A DNA stretch of 11,554 nucleotides from Chloroflexi bacterium RIFCSPLOWO2_02_FULL_71_16 (GTDB taxonomy: Bacteria > Chloroflexota > Limnocylindria > P2-11E): contig MGON01000131.1 of assembly GCA_001795345.1 (NCBI GenBank), forward strand, positions 1 through 11,554, written 5' to 3'. The notes beneath the pieces were generated by a model. That model was not told the origin of the DNA, made no database searches, and saw only the letters and a program-made list of their open reading frames with translations. The position numbers were made by a program, and so were the translations under genes. Of this stretch, positions 1 to 7,300 are shown one piece after another; the stretch's first letter is position 1, and each line of letters opens with the position of its first letter.

Positions 1-333
1 GTCGGCCTGGACAGATGCCATTCCTTCGCTCCTTGGCGCCGCCGGATCCACGACAGCGCGCGCCGCCTCCTCCTCCAGTACCGCGAGCTTCTGCCGGTAG
101 CGCGTCTCGCGTCGCAGGCGGTCAATGCCCTTGCGGCGCGCGACCGTGAGCAGCCAGGCCGCCGGCACCTCCGGGATGCCTTCACTGGGCCAGTGTTCGA
201 GCGCCGAGACGATCGCGTCCTGCACCAGCTCCTCGGCGAGGTCGAAGTCGCCGAGGAGCCTCGTCAGCCGTGCCGTGACCTTGCCGGCCTCGTTCCGGAA
301 GGCGGCCTCGATCGCCGCGGCGGTTTCGGTCAG
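1..333 (-). CDS. ECF42-type RNA polymerase sigma factor, N-terminal part (runs off window)
   Basis: This gene encodes an extracytoplasmic-function sigma factor that would direct RNA polymerase to its own target promoters. The 111 visible codons are open to the window edge and form sigma region 2: FRNEAGKVTARLTRLLGDFD (about 12-31), the core-binding helix DLAEELVQDAI (31-41) and the -10 recognition helix WLLTVARRKGIDRLRRE (60-76). A linker starts after that. Region 4 and the long C-terminal extension typical of ECF42 proteins would lie outside the window. The assignment to ECF42 rests on the wording of region 2 and on the DGPF gene directly upstream, which is the family's usual partner. No ATG, GTG or TTG was found in frame near the N-terminus. 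The best start is CTG at 333-331, which overlaps the upstream stop as CTGA, so translation is probably coupled. Family assignment is firm, the exact start less so. Confidence 0.85.
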   Translation of the reverse strand, partial: MTETAAAIEAAFRNEAGKVTARLTRLLGDFDLAEELVQDAIVSALEHWPSEGIPEVPAAWLLTVARRKGIDRLRRETRYRQKLAVLEEEAARAVVDPAAPRSEGMASVQAD

Positions 334-680
334 CCGCGGCTCTCGACGAGCGGCCGGATCTCGACCGTTTGGAGCGGTGGCCAGCCCTTCGCAAGCTCGA
401 TCGCCGCGTCGAGGTCGGGCACCTCGATGATCGCGTAGCCCCCGAGCGTCTCCTTCGTCTCGATGAACGGCCCGTCGGTGACGGTGATCTTCCCGTCCGC
501 GCCCCGGCGGACGGTCGTCGCGGTACTGGTGGGCTTCAGCTCCTCGCCGCCGACGATGCGTCCCGCGGCGCTGTGCTCACCCCACCACTTCATGATCTCG
601 TCGTACGCCTTCTTCTTGTCCTCCGGGCTGAAGCGCTCCCAGTCCGCCTCGGTGCCCACGAACATCAGCATGTACTTCAT
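330..680 (-). CDS. DGPF-domain protein (YCII-related), partner of the ECF42 sigma factor
   Basis: This is a 116-residue soluble protein of the YCII-related (DGPF) family, with the ferredoxin-like start MKYMLMFVGTEADW and the diagnostic TDGPFIETKE motif at residues 68-77 (DGPF at 69-72). It then continues GGYAIIEVPDLDAAIELAKGWP, the usual end of this fold. Length is typical for the family. The ATG at 680 is preceded by a good ribosome binding site (GGGAGG, about seven bases upstream). The stop overlaps the sigma factor start, so the two are one operon. DGPF proteins are encoded with ECF42 sigma factors in many bacteria and are thought to be under their control. Their biochemical role is not established; the related enzyme YciI has an active-site His-Asp pair, and equivalence here was not checked. 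Family call is secure, function unknown. Confidence 0.9.
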   Translation of the reverse strand: MKYMLMFVGTEADWERFSPEDKKKAYDEIMKWWGEHSAAGRIVGGEELKPTSTATTVRRGADGKITVTDGPFIETKETLGGYAIIEVPDLDAAIELAKGWPPLQTVEIRPLVESRG

Positions 681-720
681 GTCTCGCCTCCCTTCGGCCG
701 ATCGCCGTTCTCACCCCTAT

Positions 721-747
721 GACGAACGCGAGGCCGGACCTTCGACA
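721..747 (-). promoter_or_regulatory. Predicted ECF42-dependent promoter of the DGPF-sigma operon
   Basis: Read on the minus strand, TGTCGA (747-742) is followed after exactly 17 bases by CGTC (724-721). This is the -35 TGTCGA and -10 CGA/TC pair that I recall as reported for ECF42 sigma factors. Transcription would start near 713-715, leaving a leader of about 35 bases before the ATG at 680 with its GGGAGG site. Position, orientation and spacing all suit a promoter used by the sigma factor of the same operon. The match and spacing are seen directly; use by this sigma factor is inferred. Confidence 0.6.
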
Positions 748-752
748 TCGGC

Positions 753-764
753 CACGCTAGCGTG
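753..764. promoter_or_regulatory. 12-bp perfect palindrome, possible operator in the divergent region
   Basis: CACGCTAGCGTG is a perfect palindrome with no spacer. Its edge is 5 bases upstream of the predicted -35 element of the DGPF-sigma operon and 23 bases before the MOSC start codon. That position would allow a dimeric regulator to act on either gene. No regulator is known for it, and GC-rich DNA produces some palindromes by chance. Confidence 0.3.
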
Positions 765-773
765 CCCGCCTGT

Positions 774-786
774 GCGAGACTCTCGC
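774..786. promoter_or_regulatory. Inverted repeat abutting the MOSC start codon
   Basis: GCGAGA, one base, TCTCGC forms a perfect 6-bp inverted repeat that ends two bases before the GTG at 788. It occupies the place where a ribosome binding site would be expected, and none is visible there. It could be an operator or could simply limit initiation. Nothing else supports a function. Confidence 0.25.
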
Positions 787-787
787 G

Positions 788-1240
788 GTGACGCCGCGCG
801 TCGTCTCCCTGCAGCTCCACCGCGAGCGCTGCGAGCCGCTCAGCCGCGTCGACGCCGTCATCGGCCGCGTCGGCGGCGGGCTGGAGGGGGACTCGCACGT
901 CGCGAGGACGACCCGCGCGGTCGTCGTCGTGGACCGCTCGACGCTCGACGACCTCGGCCTCCAGCCGGGCGACCTGCGCGAGCAGGTCACCGTCGAAGGC
1001 GTCCGCGAGCTCGACCGTCTCCCCACTGGCGCGCAGCTGCGCCTCGGCGGCATCACCCTCCGCGTCAACGGCCCGTGCGAGCCGTGCACTCACATCGGCG
1101 GCATGCTCGACGTGCCGGACGTGGAGGAGTTCCGCCAGATGCTGGTGGGACGCCGGGGCGTCGTCTGCACGGTGGTCGCGGCGGAGCGGGTCGCGCGCGT
1201 GGGCGATCCTGTCGAAGTGATGTCGCCCGCGGCCGTCTGA
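788..1240 (+). CDS. MOSC-domain protein (stand-alone, 150 aa)
   Basis: This small soluble protein consists almost entirely of a MOSC domain, the beta-strand-rich fold shared by the C-terminus of molybdenum cofactor sulfurase and by YiiM-like proteins, which bind sulfur or the molybdenum cofactor through a conserved cysteine. Visible hallmarks are GGGLEGDSH at 29-37, GDLREQVTVEG at 61-71 (the 'RENl..eG' block), the G-x-x-L-x-L-G strand at 81-87 and VNGPCEPC at 93-100, with C100 as the probable conserved cysteine and C97 nearby. The length fits single-domain MOSC proteins. The substrate is unknown; transfer of sulfur to a metal cofactor or to a small molecule is plausible from the family. The GTG at 788 has no clear ribosome binding site but gives the full domain. 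It is divergent from the DGPF-sigma operon and upstream of gltB, with no evident functional link to either. Confidence 0.85.
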   Translation: MTPRVVSLQLHRERCEPLSRVDAVIGRVGGGLEGDSHVARTTRAVVVVDRSTLDDLGLQPGDLREQVTVEGVRELDRLPTGAQLRLGGITLRVNGPCEPCTHIGGMLDVPDVEEFRQMLVGRRGVVCTVVAAERVARVGDPVEVMSPAAV

Positions 1241-1276
1241 CCCCGCGTCTTTTCGCTCAGCACCATTCCGCAACAC

Positions 1277-1305
1277 ATTCCGCCACTGGACCGCGACCGT
1301 ATCTT
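1277..1305 (+). promoter_or_regulatory. Weak candidate promoter for the gltB leader
   Basis: TATCTT at 1300-1305 fits the TAnnnT pattern of a -10 box, with a poor -35 candidate (ATTCCG, 1277-1282) 17 bases upstream. Transcription would begin near 1312-1314, almost exactly on the GTG of the small leader reading frame, which would then be leaderless. The evidence is the -10 match and the coincidence with the GTG only. An alternative is that gltB is read through from the MOSC gene. Confidence 0.25.
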
Positions 1306-1387
1306 CTCGTAGCGTGCGATCCGTGATCGCGATCGAGACCGCCACCGCAGCGACCGCATCGGAGGTGCGGGGCTAGGTCGCGGTCGC
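1289..1387 (+). promoter_or_regulatory. Structured gltB leader with competing stems (candidate cis-regulatory RNA)
   Basis: Perfect complementarities seen directly: 1289-1298 with 1376-1385 (10 bp); 1350-1357 with 1380-1387 (8 bp, competing with the first); 1305-1309 with 1334-1338 enclosing 1316-1320 with 1326-1330; 1354-1358 with 1366-1370; and 1325-1331 with 1398-1404 (7 bp). GGAGG at 1361-1365 can also pair with CCTCC at 1414-1418 in the downstream hairpin. Several of these cannot form together, as expected of a switching leader. The 10-bp stem needs a transcript that starts before 1289, whereas the leader-peptide model needs one that starts near 1313; both cannot apply. It matches no riboswitch family I recognise. 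Confidence 0.35.
1314..1376 (+). CDS. Possible 20-residue leader peptide upstream of gltB
   Basis: A short frame starting with GTG at 1314 (a second in-frame GTG is at 1323) encodes MRSVIAIETATAATASEVRG and stops with TAG at 1374-1376. Nine of the ten residues from 6 to 15 are Ala, Thr or Ile, the tenth being Glu. It ends 36 bases before a terminator-like hairpin (1413-1436), which is the spacing seen in classical attenuators. It lacks a ribosome binding site but would be leaderless if the candidate -10 at 1300-1305 is real. The codons do not point to glutamate or glutamine as the sensed amino acid (only two GAG). Short open frames are common in GC-rich DNA, so this is a hypothesis. Confidence 0.3.
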   Translation: MRSVIAIETATAATASEVRG

Positions 1388-1412
1388 CTTCACGAAGCGC
1401 GATCAAGACAGA

Positions 1413-1439
1413 GCCTCCCGGGCGAAGACGGGAGGCTTT
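1413..1439 (+). terminator. Terminator-like hairpin in the gltB leader (possible attenuator)
   Basis: GCCTCCCG (1413-1420) and CGGGAGGC (1429-1436) form a perfect 8-bp GC-rich stem with an 8-base loop, followed by TTT at 1437-1439. The T run is short, so termination may be partial. It stands only 25 bases before the gltB start, which suggests control of gltB and not the end of the MOSC transcript. Its 5' arm GCCTCC could equally pair with GGAGGC at 1452-1457, which contains the gltB ribosome binding site. Confidence 0.5.
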
Positions 1440-1448
1440 CGCGTTCAT

Positions 1449-1456
1449 AGAGGAGG
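1449..1456 (+). promoter_or_regulatory. gltB ribosome binding site
   Basis: AGAGGAGG is a near-perfect Shine-Dalgarno sequence five bases before GTG at 1462, and it decides that start. The hexamer GGAGGC here (1452-1457) is an exact copy of the 3' arm of the upstream hairpin (1431-1436), so the hairpin's 5' arm could mask it. Confidence 0.75.
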
Positions 1457-1461
1457 CATCG

Positions 1462-4400
1462 GTGGTCGAGGAGCACGACGCCTGCGCGCTCGTCGCCGTG
1501 GCCCGCAAGGATGGGCGGCCGACGCGCGACCTCCTCGATCTCGCGCTGCACGGGCTGATCTCGCTGCATCACCGCTCCGGCACGGTGGATGGCGAGGGTG
1601 ACGGCGCCGGCCTCCTGACCGACGTCCCGCGCCAGATCTGGACCGATCACGTCGGCCCGACCGCGCACGACGGGCACTTCGCGGTCGGGCACTTCTTCGT
1701 GCCTCCGGGGGACGACGAGCTCGAGGAGCAGTCGATCCGGCGGATCCTGGCGCGGCACGGCGTGCGCGTGCTCGCGGAACGGCACGGCGGCCTCGATCCG
1801 TCGGTGCTCGGACCGCGCGGCCGCGCGGGCGCGCCCCGCTTCTGGCAGCTCGGCCTCCGGGTCCCGGGCGCGAGACGCGCTGGAGCGCGCGTGCTCCACG
1901 CGGTCTGGTGCGACATCGAGCGGACGACGCTCGCGACCGTGGTGAGCCTCTCGCGGCGTAGCGCCGTGTACAAGCTCCGCGGGGCCGCGACGCAGCTTGC
2001 GCGCGCGTACGAGGACCTCGCGGACCCGCGGTTCGCGACCGCGCTCGCGTTCGGCCACAACCGCTACGCGACGAACACGGCGACCAGCTTCGACCGGGTG
2101 CAGCCTTTCGCCTCGATCGCGCACAACGGCGAGATCAACACGATCGAGCGCTTGCGCAGCGAGGCCCGCATGCTCCGGATCCCGCTGTCGCGCGGCGGCA
2201 GCGACTCGCAGGACGTGGACGCGATCGTCCGAGGCATGGCGAACCGCCTCGGGCTCTCGCTCATCGAGGCGGTCGAGGTCCTGTTCCCGCCGATCGTGAA
2301 CGAGGTGAAGCGGATGGAGCCCGCGGCGCAGGACGCGTACATGCACGCGCGCGCCGCGTTCGGGCCGTTCGCGCAGGGTCCGGCCGCGATCCTCGCGCGG
2401 ATGGGGGATACCTGCGTGTTCACCGTCGACGCGCTCGGGCTGCGTCCGCTCTGGCACGTCGAGACGGCGAACGAGCACGTCTTCGCCAGCGAGCGCGGCT
2501 TCGTCCCGCTTGGGCGCTTCCTCCACGATCCGCGGCCGCTCGGTCCGGGCGAGCGCTCGGCGCTGCGGCGCGGCCCGGATGGCTGGCGCCTGTTGGATGA
2601 CCGCGAGGTGCGCCGTGCGTTCCTCGACGCGCGGCTGGCAAGTGGCGCGACGGTCGAAGGCCTTCGCGCGCATCTCGAGACCGGTGGCCCCGCCGAGCCA
2701 CCCCCGGACACGGGACGCCGGGGCCGCGGGATCGCCCGCTGGGCCGTGGGCACGCCCCCCGACGAGCTCGAGGACGTCACGCAGCGGCGCGAGGCGCAGT
2801 TCGCCGCGCTCGGATGGGAGCCCGACGACGTGAAGATGGCCAGGGCGATGGCGGAGACGGGGAACGAGCCCATCGGCTCGCTCGGATACGACGGCCCGCT
2901 GGCCGCGCTCTCCGACCGGCCCCGCACGCTGGCGGACCACCTCCACGAGACCGTCGCCGTGGTCACGAATCCCGCGATCGACCGCGAGCGCGAGATCGAG
3001 CACTTCTCGACCCGCGTCGTGCTCGGCCCGCGGCCCTCGCTCCGCGGCCGCGGCCCGGTCCGCCCCTGGATCGAGCTGCGCCAGCCCATCCTCCTCGGAG
3101 GGCACGCGCCGGAGACGGGGCTGCGCGGCGCCGACCACCGCGGCTCCGCGCGGGCGCTCGGTACGTGGATCCTCGAAGACGTGGTGGCCGCGTTCGGCGC
3201 GCACTACCCGCGCGGGCCGGTCATCCTCGAAGCGGACCGCGAGTGGGAGGAGCACCCGCGCGACGCTCTCGCGCGCATCGCCGCGGCCGCCTGCCGCGGC
3301 GTCCGCCGTGGCGGCCGGCTGGTCATCGTCCAGGACCTGGGCGTGATCGCCGAGGGGCGCGCGTGGCTCGACCCGATCCTCGTGACCGCGGCGGTGCATC
3401 GGGCCCTGGTGGAGCAGCCGTCCCCGTCCGGGTCGCTGCGGCGCGACTGCGCGGTGGTGGTGTCGGCGGGCAGCCTGCGGAACCTGCACGACATCGTGGT
3501 CGCGCTCGGCGCCGGCGCCGACGCGGTGCACCCATACCTGCTCCTCGAGCACGCGCTGTCCATGGACGACCCGGACGCGCTACCGCGCCTCATCGACGCG
3601 CTGCGCAAGGGCATCGAGAAGGTCATCTCGACGCTGGGCATCCACGAGCTCCGCGGCTACGGGCGGCTCGTGTCGGCGGTCGGCGTCGCGCCGGAGATCG
3701 CCAGCCTGCTCGGGATCCGCTCCTTCTGCGCCACCGGCATCGCCGGGCTCGGCTGGGACCGCATCGCCGAGGAGGGCCTCACCCGCGCGGCGATGCTCCG
3801 CGAGCGCACGCCGGCTCGGCTCGAGCCGGCCTTCCGCATCTACCCGCGCGTGTGGAAGGCCGCCCTCGCGATGGCGAACGGCGAGGCGCCGTACGCGGCG
3901 TACGCGGAGAAGCTCGGCGAGCTCGAGCGCACACATCCCGTGTCGCTGCGACATCTGCTGGACCTGCGGCTCGCTGACGACGCGGGCGAGGGCGCGAGCA
4001 CGCACGCCGGCGAGCACGACATGCCCTTCTATATCTCGTCGATGTCGTTCGGGTCGCAGGGCGAGACCGCCTACCGGGCGTACGCGGAGGCCGCGTTCCG
4101 CCTGAACATGATCTGCGTCAACGGCGAGGGCGGAGAGCTGCCGGATCTGCTCGGCAAGTACCCCCGCAACCGCGGGCAGCAGATCGCGTCTGGCCGCTTC
4201 GGGGTCTCCGCGCTGCTGGCGAACTCGAGCGACTACCTCGAGATCAAGATCGGCCAGGGCGCGAAGCCGGGCGAGGGCGGCCACCTGCCGGCGCGCAAGG
4301 TCTCGGCCAAGGTGGCCCTCGCGCGCAACGCCCGGCCGGGGGTGGACCTCATCTCGCCCTCCAACAACCACGACATCTACTCGATCGAGGACCTCGCACA

Positions 4401-5913
4401 GGTGGTCCACGAGCTGAAGACGGTGAACCCGCGCGCGAAGGTCGCGGTGAAGATCCCGGTGACGCCGGACGTCGGGATCATCGCGGTCGGCATCGCGAAG
4501 TCCGGCGCCGATATCGTGACCCTCTCCGGATACGACGGCGGGACGGGCGCGGCCCGGATGCATGCGCTCCGGCGCGCGGGCCTGCCGGTGGAGATCGGGG
4601 TGGCCGAGGCGCACCGCGCCCTGGCCGAGTCGGGCCTGCGCGAACGGGTCGAGATCTGGTGCGACGCTGGCCTCAAGAGCGCGGCCGATGTCGCGAAGCT
4701 CATGTGCCTGGGGGCCGACCGCTGCGGCTTCGGGACGTTCGCGATGGTGGCCATCGGCTGCACGATCTGCCGCGGCTGCCAGCTCGACACCTGCCACGTC
4801 GGCATCGCCACGCAGATCGAGAGCGCCGTCGAGGCGACCGAGCGCGGACTCAAGCGCTTCGAGCCGCAGGAGCTCGAGCGCGCGGTCGCGAACCTGCGGC
4901 GGGCCTTCGGTGCGATGCGCGAGGAGCTCGCCCTGATCGCGGCGCGGCTCGGGGTCGAGCGTACCGCCGATCTCGTTGGCCGCCGGGATCTGCTCGTCCA
5001 GGCGCGCGGGCTGGACCGGGTCGATCTCGGCGAGCTGCTCGAGCCGGTGGGCGTCCCGCAGAGGACGCCCGTTGCGGTCGGCGCCAGGGCCGAAGTACGG
5101 GCCGCCGCGTCATCCGCGGCCTCGCCGACATCGTCTCCTTCCTTGTCGTACCTACCCGCGCCTCAGCACGCGCTCTCCGCGGTGGACCGGTTCGTTGGGA
5201 CCGGCGACTCGGGCGAGATCGCGCGGGCACGGATCTTCGGCGGTGAGGCGATCCAGCGGGCGATGACGTTCGAGAGGTCCGTCGCGGGAAATGGGGCGGC
5301 GGCCTACTCGGCGGAGGGCATGTCGCTCACGATCGGCGGCGGAGCGCAGGACGGGGCGGCGAAGACCGCGCTCGGCGGGACGCTCACGGTGATGAAGGCA
5401 CCGAACGCGGACGGTGCGTACGTCGATGGCTCGGTGGGGAAGTGCTTCGCGTACGGCGCCCAGCGCGGCCGCTTCCTGGTGCAGGGCGGCGCGGACGCGC
5501 GCGCCGGCATCCGGCTGTCGGGCGCGGACGTGGTGATCGGCGGCGACGTGAAGGGCTTCGCCTTCGAGTACATGACCGGCGGGCGCGCGGCGATCCTGGG
5601 CGACCCTGGTCGCTGGATCTGCTCGGGCATGTCCGGCGGCGCCGTGTTCGTCCGGCACGATCCGGAGCGCGGCCTCGACGAGGCGGGGCTCCGCGACCGC
5701 ATCGCGAAGGGCGCCAAGGTCGCGATGCGGCCGCCCGGGGAGGCCGATCGCGAAGCGCTTCGCGAGCTCTTAGTGGCGTATGCGCTGGCGCTCTCGCGAA
5801 GCGGTCAGGACGCGGCGGCCGCCGAGACCATCGCGCTACTGGATGCGCCGGATGCGTTCCGCGTGATCAAGCCGGCAGGCGAGGTCGTTGACCAGACCAT
5901 CTCGACGGAGTAG
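1462..5913 (+). CDS. gltB: Glutamate synthase large subunit (GOGAT alpha), divergent class
   Basis: GltB converts glutamine and 2-oxoglutarate to two glutamates using NADPH or ferredoxin electrons, the second step of ammonia assimilation. At 1483 residues it has the full family length. Domains in order: class II amidotransferase (C8 as N-terminal nucleophile after a seven-residue propeptide; FGHNRYAT 197-204; HNGEINT 221-227); central domain from about 468 (SLGYDGPLAALSDRP); FMN/synthase domain about 850-1200 (MPFYISSMSFG, IGQGAKPGEGG 930-940, SGYDGGTGAA); and the C-terminal GXGXG beta-helix from about 1245. The 3Fe-4S cysteines C1100, C1106 and C1111 keep the C-x5-C-x4-C pattern, with an extra C1103. 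GHHDG-type canonical blocks are replaced by variants such as HHRSGTVDGEGDGAG near 34-48, placing it in a divergent GltB lineage. No gltD is adjacent, so the electron donor is unknown. Start GTG follows AGAGGAGG. Confidence 0.93.
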   Translation: MVEEHDACALVAVARKDGRPTRDLLDLALHGLISLHHRSGTVDGEGDGAGLLTDVPRQIWTDHVGPTAHDGHFAVGHFFVPPGDDELEEQSIRRILARHGVRVLAERHGGLDPSVLGPRGRAGAPRFWQLGLRVPGARRAGARVLHAVWCDIERTTLATVVSLSRRSAVYKLRGAATQLARAYEDLADPRFATALAFGHNRYATNTATSFDRVQPFASIAHNGEINTIERLRSEARMLRIPLSRGGSDSQDVDAIVRGMANRLGLSLIEAVEVLFPPIVNEVKRMEPAAQDAYMHARAAFGPFAQGPAAILARMGDTCVFTVDALGLRPLWHVETANEHVFASERGFVPLGRFLHDPRPLGPGERSALRRGPDGWRLLDDREVRRAFLDARLASGATVEGLRAHLETGGPAEPPPDTGRRGRGIARWAVGTPPDELEDVTQRREAQFAALGWEPDDVKMARAMAETGNEPIGSLGYDGPLAALSDRPRTLADHLHETVAVVTNPAIDREREIEHFSTRVVLGPRPSLRGRGPVRPWIELRQPILLGGHAPETGLRGADHRGSARALGTWILEDVVAAFGAHYPRGPVILEADREWEEHPRDALARIAAAACRGVRRGGRLVIVQDLGVIAEGRAWLDPILVTAAVHRALVEQPSPSGSLRRDCAVVVSAGSLRNLHDIVVALGAGADAVHPYLLLEHALSMDDPDALPRLIDALRKGIEKVISTLGIHELRGYGRLVSAVGVAPEIASLLGIRSFCATGIAGLGWDRIAEEGLTRAAMLRERTPARLEPAFRIYPRVWKAALAMANGEAPYAAYAEKLGELERTHPVSLRHLLDLRLADDAGEGASTHAGEHDMPFYISSMSFGSQGETAYRAYAEAAFRLNMICVNGEGGELPDLLGKYPRNRGQQIASGRFGVSALLANSSDYLEIKIGQGAKPGEGGHLPARKVSAKVALARNARPGVDLISPSNNHDIYSIEDLAQVVHELKTVNPRAKVAVKIPVTPDVGIIAVGIAKSGADIVTLSGYDGGTGAARMHALRRAGLPVEIGVAEAHRALAESGLRERVEIWCDAGLKSAADVAKLMCLGADRCGFGTFAMVAIGCTICRGCQLDTCHVGIATQIESAVEATERGLKRFEPQELERAVANLRRAFGAMREELALIAARLGVERTADLVGRRDLLVQARGLDRVDLGELLEPVGVPQRTPVAVGARAEVRAAASSAASPTSSPSLSYLPAPQHALSAVDRFVGTGDSGEIARARIFGGEAIQRAMTFERSVAGNGAAAYSAEGMSLTIGGGAQDGAAKTALGGTLTVMKAPNADGAYVDGSVGKCFAYGAQRGRFLVQGGADARAGIRLSGADVVIGGDVKGFAFEYMTGGRAAILGDPGRWICSGMSGGAVFVRHDPERGLDEAGLRDRIAKGAKVAMRPPGEADREALRELLVAYALALSRSGQDAAAAETIALLDAPDAFRVIKPAGEVVDQTISTE

Positions 5914-5940
5914 CCGCGGCATCGGCGACGCCCTAGGCCG

Positions 5941-7044
<1,104 letters not shown>

Positions 7045-7067
7045 CGCGGCGAAGCATGGCTGGCGCT

Positions 7068-7085
7068 CGTGTCAGCTCCGTGTCA
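7068..7085 (-). repeat. Tandem TGACACG repeats upstream of the kinase gene
   Basis: On the minus strand TGACACG occurs twice, at 7085-7079 and 7074-7068, separated by GAGC, so the copies are 11 bp apart (one helical turn). They lie 24-41 bases before the kinase start and downstream of the tRNA on the same strand. Same-face spacing suits a protein binding site, but the repeat is short. Confidence 0.3.
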
Positions 7086-7121
7086 CGGTCGGCACCGGAT
7101 CGCGCCCGTCTTGGCGAGCTG

Positions 7122-7195
7122 TCGGGGCGGAGAGATTCGAACTCTCGGCCGCCGGTACCCAAAACCGGTGCTCTACCAGGCTGAGCTACACCCCG
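7122..7195 (-). tRNA. tRNA-Pro (anticodon UGG)
   Basis: The minus strand folds into a complete cloverleaf of 73 bases plus discriminator A. The acceptor arms are CGGGGTG and CGCCCCG (one G-T pair). The D stem is GCTC/GAGC, the anticodon stem CCGGT/ACCGG with loop TTTGGGT, and the T stem GAGAG/CTCTC with loop TTCGAAT. The anticodon is TGG with G37, and the C1-G72 pair is characteristic of bacterial tRNA-Pro. CCA is not encoded (ACA follows), so it must be added after transcription. The kinase gene starts 77 bases downstream on the same strand, so read-through into it is possible. Confidence 0.95.
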
Positions 7196-7300
7196 TGACA
7201 CCCATCATCCCATGAGGGAGCGAGCGTCCAGCGCGCCGATACGCTAGGCCCTGACGGTCACGCCTCGCTGTACACGAGGACTAGAAGGCAGGGGATCCGA

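Noticed and set aside
1287..1295. TGGACCGCG, similar to the T-box core of tRNA-sensing leaders
   Set aside because: It lacks one base of the TGGNACCGCG core and there is no room for stem I and a specifier loop without entering the MOSC gene.
1411..1457. Glutamine riboswitch (glnA motif) in front of gltB
   Set aside because: CGTTCA is present but the conserved downstream GACGGAAGTAGG-type segment and the required order of stems are not.
1390..3552. 720-codon open frame on the minus strand inside gltB
   Set aside because: It is antisense to a clearly conserved gltB, has an Arg/His/Glu-rich composition with no recognisable domain, and is the usual shadow of GC-rich codon usage.
5914..5940. Bidirectional terminator between the convergent gltB and kinase genes
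   Set aside because: The 27-base gap shows no convincing stem and no T run on either strand.
7122..7195. tRNA gene as an integration site for a mobile element
   Set aside because: No integrase gene, duplicated tRNA 3' end or compositional shift is visible nearby.
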